From NCBI RefSeq assembly GCF_035943795.1, contig NZ_DASZBY010000085.1:1-64000 (forward strand): a DNA stretch of 64,000 nt, read 5' to 3'. The position numbers and the translations under genes were made by a program. Position 1 is the first letter of the stretch, and each line of letters opens with the position of its first letter. The notes beneath the pieces are model-generated. The model saw only the letters and a program-made list of their open reading frames with translations, was not told the origin of the DNA and did no database searches. Of the stretch, positions 47,350 to 55,623 are shown in pieces. The stretch comes from Aliidongia sp035943795. GTDB taxonomy: Bacteria; Pseudomonadota; Alphaproteobacteria; ATCC43930; CGMCC-115725.

Positions 47350-47525
47350 ATCGTCCTCGAATTGATTCGTATCGCGCGCTCGCCCGGCAGGGCGAAATAA
47401 TGCGCCGGGACCCTATCAGGAATCCGACTCCTCCGACCAGATTTCATCGCGAGGCCCTTGTGTTGGCTGGGCCGCGCCGTCAAATGCTCGGCAGACGCAA
47501 CGAGACCCGGAGGCCGAGCTCGGCG

Positions 47526-48029
47526 ATGCCCTCGATGAAACTGACCCTGCTGCGCCATGCCAAGGCCGTGCCGGCCCTGTCCGGGATCGACGACCACGCC
47601 CGGCCGCTCAACGAACGCGGCCGGCGGGCCGCCGGCCAGGTCGGGATCGAGACCGCCGGCGCCAGGCCCGACCTCGTGCTGTGCTCGACCGCGGCTCGCA
47701 CGCGCGAGACCTGGGCGATCCTGAGCCAAGCCTGGGATCTGATGCCGCCCGCCCTGATGGAGGAGGCGCTCTATCTGGCGGAACCCGAGGCCCTGCTGCG
47801 GCGGCTGCGTCGCCTTTCGCCGGACGTCGGCCATGTCTGGTTGATCGGCCATAATCCGGGACTGCACGATCTCGCCAACCGCCTGGCGCAGACAGCGGAT
47901 GGCATCGGTCCGGTCGGCAACTTTCCGACGGCGGCGCGCGCACGGATCGAGTTCGATGGCGCGGGCTGGAACGAACTCGGCCACGTCCCGGTGCGGTGGC
48001 TGGATCTATGCACGCCGGAGCGCGACTAG
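47526..48029 (+). CDS. sixA: SixA-type histidine phosphatase
   Basis: A 167-residue phosphoglycerate-mutase-superfamily phosphatase. LTLLRHAKA contains the catalytic RHG-like RHA motif with the phospho-acceptor His, and LIGHNPGLHDLANRLA supplies the second His. SixA proteins remove phosphate from phosphohistidine in HPt or PTS proteins. The ATG at 47526 has GGAGG 12 bases upstream; ATG 47535 is an alternative, and the in-frame ATG at 47400 is rejected. Its stop overlaps that of convergent hda by four bases. Confidence 0.87.
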   Translation: MPSMKLTLLRHAKAVPALSGIDDHARPLNERGRRAAGQVGIETAGARPDLVLCSTAARTRETWAILSQAWDLMPPALMEEALYLAEPEALLRRLRRLSPDVGHVWLIGHNPGLHDLANRLAQTADGIGPVGNFPTAARARIEFDGAGWNELGHVPVRWLDLCTPERD

Positions 48030-48706
48030 CCTTCGTCCGGATAGAGCGACCGCAGCACATCACGGGCCAGCGGCACCGTGACCCGGCGATGGGCCGCCAG
48101 CGCGGTGGCGTCGATGCCGGCCACCAGCCGCCGGGCGGCTTCGAACGAGCGCTCCATCCGTGCGGTCAGGAAATCCACGACGTCGTCGGCGACGATCAAT
48201 TGCCGATCAGCGAACAGTTTGATCAGCACGGCATGGATCAGCCGATCGTCCGGCGGCAGGATCGGCGCTACAGGCAGCGCCCTCAGCCGCGAACTGAGGT
48301 CGGGCAAGGCCGTGCCCCATCGGGCCGGAGCCCGGTCGGCCGTGAGCAGCAGGCTCAGCCGTCGTTCGGCAAAGCCGTTGTAGAGATGCAGCAACGGCTT
48401 TTCCGCCGCCCGGTCCGCCCGTTCGACGACCAGCGAGCGACCGGCATCGAGCAGGCGCGGCACGGCTGCCGCGTCGAGCGCCGGCCCGTCGATCAGGGCG
48501 GCATCGGCGCGCACCTGCCAGACACTGGCGAGATGGGTCTTGCCCGCCCCCGGCGGCCCTTCCAGCACCAGCGCCGGCATCGGCCAGGCCGGCCAGCGGT
48601 CGATCCAGCCGACGGCGGCGGCGTTGCCGTCCGTGACCAGGAATGCATCCCGGTCGAGCGCCGGACGGTGGCCGAGATCGAGCGGCAGTTGGGCGATCGC
48701 GATCAT
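48026..48706 (-). CDS. hda: DnaA-related regulatory protein Hda
   Basis: A 226-residue AAA+ protein homologous to the ATPase core of DnaA. The clamp-binding motif QLPLDL sits at residues 6-11 and Walker A is GPPGAGKTH. The Hda/HdaA family stimulates ATP hydrolysis by DnaA when bound to the sliding clamp and prevents over-initiation. Walker B is weak (LVVERAD), as is usual for alphaproteobacterial members. It overlaps perM by four bases (ATGA), and this pairing is a conserved alphaproteobacterial arrangement. Confidence 0.9.
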   Translation of the reverse strand: MIAIAQLPLDLGHRPALDRDAFLVTDGNAAAVGWIDRWPAWPMPALVLEGPPGAGKTHLASVWQVRADAALIDGPALDAAAVPRLLDAGRSLVVERADRAAEKPLLHLYNGFAERRLSLLLTADRAPARWGTALPDLSSRLRALPVAPILPPDDRLIHAVLIKLFADRQLIVADDVVDFLTARMERSFEAARRLVAGIDATALAAHRRVTVPLARDVLRSLYPDEG

Positions 48707-49818
48707 GGCGCACCGCCGATCGGCGGCTCCCCGCCATGGGGGTCATAGATCGGGGCCGCGTTGACCGGGTCGTAGAGCGGGCTCCGCAGATAGCGCGTGA
48801 GCGCGAAGCGCACGAGCACGCCGATCACCGCCGCCATCGGCACGGCGATCAGCACGCCGACGAAGCCGAACAGCGCACCGAACGCGAGCAGGGAGAAGAT
48901 CAGCCAGACCGGATGCAGGTTGACCCGGTCCCCGACCAGCTTCGGCGTAATGATGTTGCCTTCGAGCGTCTGGCCTACGGCGAACAGCACGAGCACGGCA
49001 AGCGGCTTGTGCCAGCTGCCGAACTGGGCGAAGGCGAGCGCGATCGACAGCAACCCGCCGGTGATGCCGCCCAGGAACGGGATGAAGATCAGCGCCCCGC
49101 ACACGAGGCCCAGTACCAGGCCGAAATCCAGCCCGATGATGGTCAGCGCCAACCCATAGAATACGCCCAGCAGCAGGCAGACGGAGGCTTGCCCACGCAG
49201 AAAGCCGCTCAGGGTCTGATCGATCAGGCGGGCCTGCTCGCGGATCGTCGCGGCGTGTTCGCGTGGCAGCCACGAATCGATGGTCGCCAGCAGCACGTCC
49301 CAGTCGCGCAGCAGGAAGAAGGCGACGATCGGCGTGATGAAGATCAGCGACAGCACGTTGGCGACCGCAACGCCGCCGGTCAGCAGCGAGGTGATGATCT
49401 TGCCGGTGCCGGACAGGATGTCGCCGATCTTGTCGCTCGCGGCATCGCGCAGCTTGGCGACCTGGTCCGGGTCGAGCCGGTCCTGCAGCAGCGCCAGGAA
49501 ATGATCGAGCTCGTCGCGCGCCAGTGCCAGGTATGAGGGAAAATGGCTGACGAGAGCGACGATCTGGGTTTCGAGCAGCGGCACCAGCAGCAAGATGAAT
49601 GCGACGATCAGCGCCAGAAAGGCGAACAGGACCAGGATGGAGCCGATGGTCCGGGGCAGGCGCAGCCGATCCAGCCGGTTGACGATCGGGTCGAGCAGGA
49701 ACGCAATGGCCGAGCCCATGACGAACGGCAAAAGAATGCTGCTCAACAAATTGAGCATATAGGCCGCTAGCACCACGGCCCCGATCCAAAACAGCGTCCG
49801 GCCCCAAGCCTGATTCAT
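48703..49818 (-). CDS. AI-2E family transporter (PerM type)
   Basis: A 371-residue membrane protein with about eight membrane segments in the PerM/AI-2E pattern: an N-terminal pair with LLPFVMGSAIAFLLDPIVNR, a soluble helical stretch (about 90-140), and the C-terminal GLVCGALIFIPFLGGITGG and GQTLEGNIITPKLVGDRVNL signatures. Exporters of this family have very varied or unknown substrates. The ATG at 49818 is chosen because GGAAGAGG lies five bases before it; an ATG at 49833 would add five residues. It is between DUF2066 and hda in a likely operon. Confidence 0.9.
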   Translation of the reverse strand: MNQAWGRTLFWIGAVVLAAYMLNLLSSILLPFVMGSAIAFLLDPIVNRLDRLRLPRTIGSILVLFAFLALIVAFILLLVPLLETQIVALVSHFPSYLALARDELDHFLALLQDRLDPDQVAKLRDAASDKIGDILSGTGKIITSLLTGGVAVANVLSLIFITPIVAFFLLRDWDVLLATIDSWLPREHAATIREQARLIDQTLSGFLRGQASVCLLLGVFYGLALTIIGLDFGLVLGLVCGALIFIPFLGGITGGLLSIALAFAQFGSWHKPLAVLVLFAVGQTLEGNIITPKLVGDRVNLHPVWLIFSLLAFGALFGFVGVLIAVPMAAVIGVLVRFALTRYLRSPLYDPVNAAPIYDPHGGEPPIGGAP

Positions 49819-49899
49819 GAACACCTCTTCCAATCCGATCGCCGGCCCGTTCCGGGCGATCGCCCGCCTCTTTCGAGTATCGCAGATCGGCCCCGCCGC

Positions 49900-51072
49900 C
49901 TACTCCGTTCCGGTATCCGCATCGGCCGGTGCCGGGTCGACGGCCGCAGGCTTGGCCGTCGCGACCGGCGTCCGGAGCGCCAAGGTCGCCACGGGCTGCG
50001 CCGGCGTATACACCAGATCCTGCTGGGCGAAGCCGATCCGGAGCAGGTTGGCGTCGCCGCGGACCCGAAGGCGCAGGCGAACCTCGGTGCGGGCGAACAG
50101 GTCGACCTGCTGTCCGCGCACGAACGGAATCCGGGTCAGGCGCTCGCGCACCGCACCCCAATCGGCCGCACTGGCGATCGGCACGCTGATCGACAAGATG
50201 GTTTCCTGCTCGCCGCCGCCGAGCGTCAGTTGCTTCCACTTGTCCTCGAGCGCCCTTTCGGATGCGACGACGGCCGCCAGATAAAGGGCGGCATCGGGCT
50301 TGCTTCCCGGTACCTGGATGCTGACCGGATCGGTCGTTCCATCCGGACTGTAGCGAGCGATCGTGACGTCGATCCCGTCGTTGCCCGGCGTCGCCGTCGC
50401 AATCACCACGTCGCCGCCGCCATAATGCTGCGCCAGCGCCTGCAGCTGTTCTGACGTCGGCTTGGCCACGGCCGGCACGTCGAGGGCCGTGACGTCGGCG
50501 AGGTCGCCGGCCGGCAGGGTCCAGGGCACGAGACCCGCCTTCCCGTCGGCCGTCGACCAGGCGGCGCGCCAGGGATTGGGATCGTCCCACAATTTCGCGG
50601 TCCCGCCAGCCTGCAGCACCGGCACGATGACGACCGGCTTGCTTGCCAGTTCGGTCACGCCCAGGTGCGCATCGCGCAGCAGCTTGCGCACGCCGTTCGG
50701 ACTGAAGCGATAGGTATAGCTCGCGAGATAGCGGACGGCGGAGCTGTGCTCGTTCTTGACCTCGAAATCCTGCACCAGGTTGGTGATCGTCTCGTCACCC
50801 GGCTGGGGCAGGCGCGCCCAGTCGCTCTTCGCCGTCAGACGCTCGAGCAACTGCCGGAACGCCTTGCGCTCGCCGTCGTGCCGCGCCGCCTCGCGGGCCT
50901 GGACGGCGCTCTGCGCGGTCGCGTCGACCGGCACGTCGGCCACGACGAAGGCCGGCGGAAATCCGGCGGCCGAGGCCGGCTGGTTCGAGAACAGGAGCGA
51001 AAGCGCCAAGGTCGCGGCAGCGAAGGGACCGAGCCGTGTCATGTGCAAGCCAGGGAAGCGTCGCTCGATCAT
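49900..51072 (-). CDS. DUF2066 domain-containing exported protein
   Basis: A 390-residue protein with an N-terminal export signal (hydrophobic run LGPFAAATLALSLLF, cleavage near ASA). AFVVADVPVDATAQSAVQAR and AFRQLLERLTAKSDWARLP are DUF2066 hallmarks; the C-terminal third carries several beta-rich repeats. The function is unknown. It is the first gene of DUF2066-perM-hda and is divergent from purM. Start at the ATG at 51072, which has GGACGGA six bases upstream; ATG 51042 has no ribosome site. Confidence 0.87.
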   Translation of the reverse strand: MIERRFPGLHMTRLGPFAAATLALSLLFSNQPASAAGFPPAFVVADVPVDATAQSAVQAREAARHDGERKAFRQLLERLTAKSDWARLPQPGDETITNLVQDFEVKNEHSSAVRYLASYTYRFSPNGVRKLLRDAHLGVTELASKPVVIVPVLQAGGTAKLWDDPNPWRAAWSTADGKAGLVPWTLPAGDLADVTALDVPAVAKPTSEQLQALAQHYGGGDVVIATATPGNDGIDVTIARYSPDGTTDPVSIQVPGSKPDAALYLAAVVASERALEDKWKQLTLGGGEQETILSISVPIASAADWGAVRERLTRIPFVRGQQVDLFARTEVRLRLRVRGDANLLRIGFAQQDLVYTPAQPVATLALRTPVATAKPAAVDPAPADADTGTE

Positions 51073-51185
51073 TGAAGTCCGTCCCGTTTCAAGTATGGTC
51101 GCGCCAAATCATGTTGCCCTATGGGTCAGGTCGCCCCCCGAGCCGCTGAACTGGCCGCGCCGCCCGTATAACGCGCAAGGATGCC

Positions 51186-52253
51186 ATGAAGAGTCAAAGC
51201 TACCGTGACGCAGGCGTCGATATCGATGCGGGCAATGCGCTGGTCGAAGCGATCAAGCCGCTCGCCCGTGCCACGTCCCGCAAAGGGGCTAACGCCAGCC
51301 TGGGCGGATTCGGCGCATTCTTCGATCTGAAGGCGGCCGGGTTCAAGGACCCGCTGCTGGTCTCGACCACCGACGGTGTCGGCACCAAGCTCAAAATCGC
51401 GATCGACTCGGGACGGCACGATACGGTCGGCATCGACCTGGTCGCCATGTGCGTGAACGATCTCGTGGTCCAGGGCGCCGAGCCGCTGTTCTTCCTCGAC
51501 TATTATGCGACCGGCAAGCTCGACGTGGCGGCCGGCAAGGCGATCATCGCCGGCATCGCCAAGGCCTGCCAGGAAGTGGGCTGCGCGCTGGTCGGCGGCG
51601 AGACCGCCGAAATGCCCGGCATGTATACCCACGGCGACTATGACCTGGCAGGGTTCTCCGTCGGCGCGGTCGAGCGCGACCAGGTCATCGACGGCACGAC
51701 GGTCGCCGATGGCGACGTGATCCTGGGCCTGGCCTCGAGCGGCCTGCATTCGAACGGCTTCTCGCTGGTGCGCAAGGTCGTGACCGATGCGCAGCTCGAT
51801 TATGCCCGTCCGGCGCCGTTCGCGCCCGGCCAGTCGCTGGCCGAGGCGCTGCTGACGCCGACCCGGCTTTATGTCACGTCCTGCCTGGCCGCCGTGCGCG
51901 CCGGTGGTGTCAAGGCGTTCGCCCATATCACCGGCGGCGGGCTGCTGGAAAACATCCCGCGCGTCCTGCCGGATACTCTTCAGGCCGAACTCGACGTGGC
52001 CGCTTGGTCCCTGCCCCCGGTGTTCCGCTGGCTGGCCGACACGGCCGGCATCGCGGCGCCCGAGATGGCACGGACCTTCAACTGCGGCATCGGCATGATC
52101 GCCGTGGTCGCTGCAGCCGACGCCGATCGCCTGATCCGGATCTTCGCCGACAAGGGCGAGACGGTCAGCCGGATCGGCCGGATCGGGCCCCGCCCCGACG
52201 GCCAGCCGGGCTGCGTCATTCCGGCGCTCGGATCGGCCGCATGGCCCGGCTGA
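51186..52253 (+). CDS. purM: Phosphoribosylformylglycinamidine cyclo-ligase
   Basis: A 355-residue AIR synthetase, step five of de novo purine synthesis. SYRDAGVDIDAGNALVEAIK is the standard start. The ATP/substrate segments LVSTTDGVGTKLKIA, DLVAMCVNDLVVQGAEPLFF and GGETAEMPGMY, and C-terminal AHITGGGLLENIPRVLP, are all intact. purN starts 13 bases before its stop, so the two are translationally coupled. Confidence 0.97.
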   Translation: MKSQSYRDAGVDIDAGNALVEAIKPLARATSRKGANASLGGFGAFFDLKAAGFKDPLLVSTTDGVGTKLKIAIDSGRHDTVGIDLVAMCVNDLVVQGAEPLFFLDYYATGKLDVAAGKAIIAGIAKACQEVGCALVGGETAEMPGMYTHGDYDLAGFSVGAVERDQVIDGTTVADGDVILGLASSGLHSNGFSLVRKVVTDAQLDYARPAPFAPGQSLAEALLTPTRLYVTSCLAAVRAGGVKAFAHITGGGLLENIPRVLPDTLQAELDVAAWSLPPVFRWLADTAGIAAPEMARTFNCGIGMIAVVAAADADRLIRIFADKGETVSRIGRIGPRPDGQPGCVIPALGSAAWPG

Positions 52254-52933
52254 AGGTCGGCGTTCTCGTCTCGGGCAACGGCTCGAACCTCCAGACGCTG
52301 ATCGATCTGTGCGCGACGCCGGATTTTCCGGCCGAGATCGTACTGGTCGTGTCGAACAAGCCGGACGTCATGGCCCTGGAGCGGGCCGCGCGCGCCGGCA
52401 TCGCGACCCAGGTCATCGCCCACCAGGGATTTCCCGACCGCCTCGCGTTCGACCAGGCGATCGACGCGGCCCTGCGCGCGAGCGATGTCGAATTCATCTG
52501 CCTCGCGGGCTTCCTGCGCGTACTGAGCGAGATGTTCGTGGAGCTGTGGCACGACCGGATCGTCAACATCCATCCGTCGCTGCTGCCCAGCTTCAAGGGC
52601 CTGCACACCCATCGCCAGGCGCTCGATGCCGGCGTGCGTTTCCATGGCTGCACCGTCCACATCGTGCGGCCGCTGCTCGACGACGGCCCGATCCTGGTGC
52701 AGGCCGTGGTGCCGGTGCTGCCCGACGATGACGAGCAGAGCCTGGCGACCCGCGTGCTGGAGGCGGAACATCGCGCCTATCCGTCGGCCTTGCGGCTGAT
52801 CGCCGAGGGACGGGTCACCATCGACGGCGCCCGGGCGCGGATCGACGACAAGTTCCCGGCGGTGGCGGAATTGCTGATGAATCCGCTGGATCGCCCAAGC
52901 CTCCCCTTGCCAAATGTGCCCGGTCGAGGGTAA
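52241..52933 (+). CDS. purN: Phosphoribosylglycinamide formyltransferase
   Basis: A 230-residue GAR transformylase, step three of purine synthesis, using 10-formyl-tetrahydrofolate. VGVLVSGNGSNLQTLIDLC is the N-terminal substrate-binding loop. NIHPSLLPSFKGLHTHRQAL carries the catalytic Asn and His, and DDGPILVQAVVPV the catalytic Asp region. The ATG at 52241 overlaps purM by 13 bases; a longer in-frame start at 52004 inside purM is rejected. The length is slightly above the usual 200-215. Confidence 0.97.
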   Translation: MARLKVGVLVSGNGSNLQTLIDLCATPDFPAEIVLVVSNKPDVMALERAARAGIATQVIAHQGFPDRLAFDQAIDAALRASDVEFICLAGFLRVLSEMFVELWHDRIVNIHPSLLPSFKGLHTHRQALDAGVRFHGCTVHIVRPLLDDGPILVQAVVPVLPDDDEQSLATRVLEAEHRAYPSALRLIAEGRVTIDGARARIDDKFPAVAELLMNPLDRPSLPLPNVPGRG

Positions 52934-52980
52934 CACCCGATATCGGTTTTTTCTTTCTGGCTTCACTCGAGGATTTCGCG

Positions 52981-53103
52981 ATGGCTGATACCGAAACCAT
53001 ACGGCACCAGCAGATCTGGGACGGTTTCACCAATTTCGTGAAGTACGGCACGGCCGCCGTTCTCCTGCTGGTGGTCTGCCTCTGGTTCTTCCTGGTCGTC
53101 TGA
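52981..53103 (+). CDS. aa3-type cytochrome c oxidase subunit IV
   Basis: A 40-residue membrane peptide: a polar N-terminus (IRHQQIWDGFTNFVKYGTAA) followed by one membrane helix rich in Leu, Val and Phe ending LVV. The HxxxWxxFxxFxKYG pattern is the signature of the short subunit IV of alphaproteobacterial aa3 oxidases (Paracoccus CtaH-like). GAGG lies 8 bases before the ATG and a terminator follows 12 bases after the stop. The core oxidase genes are not in the window. Confidence 0.88.
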   Translation: MADTETIRHQQIWDGFTNFVKYGTAAVLLLVVCLWFFLVV

Positions 53104-53115
53104 CCGGACGCCGCA

Positions 53116-53150
53116 AAAACCGCCGCCGGGCTCGCCCGTGCGGCGGTTTT
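53116..53150 (+). terminator. Rho-independent terminator after the oxidase subunit gene
   Basis: AAAACCGCCGC (53116-53126) pairs with GCGGCGGTTTT (53140-53150) across a 13-nt loop, followed by CATTTTC. The flanking A and T runs make it potentially bidirectional, serving also the convergent NIPSNAP gene. Confidence 0.85.
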
Positions 53151-53155
53151 CATTT

Positions 53156-53455
53156 TCACGGCCGGCGCAGGAACGAGCGATCCTCGACCAGGATGCAGCC
53201 GGTCTCCCGGGCGAACGCCACGTTCGCCCTCGCCTCCTCGTCCGCCGCCAGCCGGGCACGGTAGATCTCGTAGGCGGCCAGGCTCTCGAACTCGATCAGC
53301 GCCAGAGCGAAATTATTCGCCCCTTCCTTCGGCAGAAAATAGCCGATCAGCGCGCCGCCGCAGCGCTCGATGATCGGCGGCCAGGCCCGGACATAGGTCT
53401 CGAAATCGCCCAAGCGGCGCGGATCGAGCGTGTATTCGATGCAGCAGGTGATCAT
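53156..53455 (-). CDS. NIPSNAP-family protein
   Basis: A 99-residue ferredoxin-like (dimeric alpha-beta barrel) protein. IEYTLDPRRLGDFETYVRAW and the following IERCGGALIGYFLP match the NIPSNAP family; YEIYRARLAADEEARAN is the usual second helix. Its start overlaps the stop of the upstream gene by four bases. Function unknown in bacteria; small-molecule binding is likely. The longer in-frame ATG at 54070 runs through the neighbouring gene and is rejected. Confidence 0.85.
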   Translation of the reverse strand: MITCCIEYTLDPRRLGDFETYVRAWPPIIERCGGALIGYFLPKEGANNFALALIEFESLAAYEIYRARLAADEEARANVAFARETGCILVEDRSFLRRP

Positions 53456-54063
53456 CGGGGCAATCCTTGCGTGAAGACTTCCGGGAATCGGGCGTGGACA
53501 TCGTCGATGGAACGGGCGCGGGAGGTTCGCGTGCCGAACCGTACCTCGTCCCAACCCGCGAACGGCATTTCGAGATCGTCGAGCCGCCCGACCGCGTCGC
53601 GCAACGCAGCGCGCCATCCCTCCTCTTGCGGCTGCGGTTCGGCCACCAGGTCGGCGATCGATCCGATGAGAAGTTCCTTCAAGGCCATCGCTTCCGGCGA
53701 GACGCTCTTGAGGCATGCCGCGAATTCGCCCGTGAGATAGCTGTTCCAGGTCGCCACGCTGTTCTCCGCCGCCACCGGCAACCCCAAGCGACGCAGGGCC
53801 GCCTCGAAACGGGCCACGAAGCGGTCGCGCAAGGACCCAAGGTCCGAGCCGTCGCCGATCAGGGTGAAATAGTCGGTCGACACCATCTCGGTTCCATCGG
53901 GCAGCACGTAGGATGGCTTCGGCACTGCACGCCGTTCCATCGCCTCGTGCAGCGAATCCAGGTTCCAGCCATGGGCTCGCGCCAGCAGGGGCAGCGGCAT
54001 GAATCGGGCCTTCACATAAGCGGCGTCTGCAGCGCCGAGCGGCGGCAAGTCGGTCAGCGACAT
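53452..54063 (-). CDS. DUF6058-like hypothetical protein
   Basis: A 203-residue soluble protein. The N-terminus AYVKARFMPLPLLARAHGWN looks like a short helix-turn-helix-like region, followed by YVLPDGTEMVSTDYFTLI and a mostly helical C-terminal half. This resembles the uncharacterised DUF6058 family, though I hold that assignment only loosely. It is translationally coupled to the NIPSNAP gene and divergent from a LysR regulator, which probably controls both. Confidence 0.65.
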   Translation of the reverse strand: MSLTDLPPLGAADAAYVKARFMPLPLLARAHGWNLDSLHEAMERRAVPKPSYVLPDGTEMVSTDYFTLIGDGSDLGSLRDRFVARFEAALRRLGLPVAAENSVATWNSYLTGEFAACLKSVSPEAMALKELLIGSIADLVAEPQPQEEGWRAALRDAVGRLDDLEMPFAGWDEVRFGTRTSRARSIDDVHARFPEVFTQGLPR

Positions 54064-54174
54064 CTGGCAATTCCTCGCTTCACAGCATCGATTGGCGAGT
54101 TAGCGGACTTGCATCTCCATCCGTCCAATGCATATTTCTTTCTGGCTCGAACAGCTTTTTGCATGGGCCTGACG

Positions 54175-55074
54175 ATGGATTCCGATGCACTCAAAACCTT
54201 CGTCACCATTCACCGGTCTGGTGGCTTCTCCGCGGCGGCGGCCTTGCTCAGCCGTTCCCAGCCGGCGATCAGCCGCCGGATCGCCCTGCTGGAGGACGAG
54301 TTGGGGGCGCCGTTGTTCGAACGGGTGACCGGCGGCGTGACGCTTAGCCAAGCCGGGCGCGTCTTGCTGCCCCATGCCGAACGTGTGCTCGCCGTGCTGC
54401 AGAATGCGTCGGATGCGGTCGCAGCACTCCGGTCAGGCCATGCCGGGCCGATCGCGATCGCCGCCGTCGGCACCCTCGCCAGCACCGACTTGACGGTGAC
54501 ATTGAAGCGGTTCGCCACGCATTTTCCGGACGTGACGCTGTCGCTGCGTACGGCAACGAGCGCGGAGGTGAGCGATCTGGTGCGACGGGGCGAGGCGACG
54601 ATCGGCCTGCGCTACTATGACGACCCTGCGCCGGATCTCTTGGGCCGCCTGCTCCATGCCGAGCGGCTGGTCGTCGTCTGCGGTCGCGACCACCGCCTTG
54701 CCGACCGGAGCGTGTCGGGTCTTCGTGACCTGAAGGACGAGCATTGGCTGGCGTTTCCCCGCCCCCACGAGCGCCGCGAGGCGTCGAGCCACAACATCTT
54801 CGCGCAATTCCTGATCCGCGACGTGGCGGATATCGACTGGACGCCAGTGGACAGCCTGACGGCGCAGAAATGCCTGATCGAAGCCGGCTTCGGCATCGGC
54901 CTGCTGCCGGAGAGCAGCATCGTCGAGGAACGGGCGCGGCAGACGCTCGCGACGATCGCGGTTCGTGATCTCCAGGCTGCCAACCCGGTGGTCGCGATCG
55001 TCCGGAAAGACGGCTATCTCAGCGCCGCGTCGCTCGATCTGTTGCGATGGCTGGGCGAGGACTGCGCGCCATAA
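54175..55074 (+). CDS. LysR-family transcriptional regulator
   Basis: A 299-residue LysR regulator. The N-terminal winged helix reads LKTFVTIHRSGGFSAAAALL, with SRSQPAISRRIALLEDELGA as the recognition region. The effector domain (about 90-295) contains GPIAIAAVGTLASTDLTVTL and IEAGFGIGLLPESSI. ATG 54175 is used; ATG 54163 is four codons upstream. It is divergent from the DUF6058-NIPSNAP pair with about 110 bases between starts, the classic LysR-target layout. Confidence 0.93.
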   Translation: MDSDALKTFVTIHRSGGFSAAAALLSRSQPAISRRIALLEDELGAPLFERVTGGVTLSQAGRVLLPHAERVLAVLQNASDAVAALRSGHAGPIAIAAVGTLASTDLTVTLKRFATHFPDVTLSLRTATSAEVSDLVRRGEATIGLRYYDDPAPDLLGRLLHAERLVVVCGRDHRLADRSVSGLRDLKDEHWLAFPRPHERREASSHNIFAQFLIRDVADIDWTPVDSLTAQKCLIEAGFGIGLLPESSIVEERARQTLATIAVRDLQAANPVVAIVRKDGYLSAASLDLLRWLGEDCAP

Positions 55075-55155
55075 TACCGAAGCAAGATTCGGAACGCGGA
55101 CACCAGGGGAGCGGCCTAGCGTCGGGCCATCACCTTGGAAGAAGGTCGCGCATTC

Positions 55156-55623
55156 ATGAATTTCCGCATCACCGGTCTGTCGCCTGAACCGTTCCGACAT
55201 CTCTTCAGTCTGTCCGACGAGGAACTCGCGAAGCATGGCGCGCTACGCTGCGTCGCCGACGCGAAGCCCGGCTATCCCGACCGGATCGAAATTCGCGACG
55301 CAGAGCCGGGCGAAGCGCTGCTGCTGGTCAACTACATCCATCAGCCGGCGAACACCCCGTACCGCTCCAGCCACGCCGTGTTCGTGCGCGAGGGCGCCAA
55401 AACGACCTACGACCAGGTCAACGAAATCCCCGAGGCGCTGCGCGGACGCTCGATTTCGCTGCGGGCATTCGGCCCCGACCATCTGATGGTCGATGCCGAT
55501 CTGGTGGACGGGCCGGAGTTGGCGACCCTGATCGAACGCTTCCTGTCCGATCCCAAGGTCGCCTATCTCCAGGCGCACTATGCCAAGCGGGGCTGCTACG
55601 CCGCGCGGATCGAACGGGCCTAA
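55156..55623 (+). CDS. DUF1203 domain-containing protein
   Basis: A 155-residue soluble protein. FRITGLSPEPFRHLFSLSDE at the start, GYPDRIEIRDAEPGEALLLV and NYIHQPANTPYRSSHAVFV are DUF1203 hallmarks, including the conserved CR/HAxF-type segments. The function is unknown. GGAAGAAGG lies about 13 bases upstream of the ATG at 55156; an ATG at 55135 is an alternative. Its stop overlaps the stop of the convergent metallophosphoesterase gene. Confidence 0.87.
   Translation: MNFRITGLSPEPFRHLFSLSDEELAKHGALRCVADAKPGYPDRIEIRDAEPGEALLLVNYIHQPANTPYRSSHAVFVREGAKTTYDQVNEIPEALRGRSISLRAFGPDHLMVDADLVDGPELATLIERFLSDPKVAYLQAHYAKRGCYAARIERA

Noticed and set aside
52934..52980. Terminator between purN and the oxidase subunit (CCGATATCGG followed by T-run)
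   Set aside because: The palindrome leaves almost no loop and only a few pairs, so a stable terminator is unlikely.
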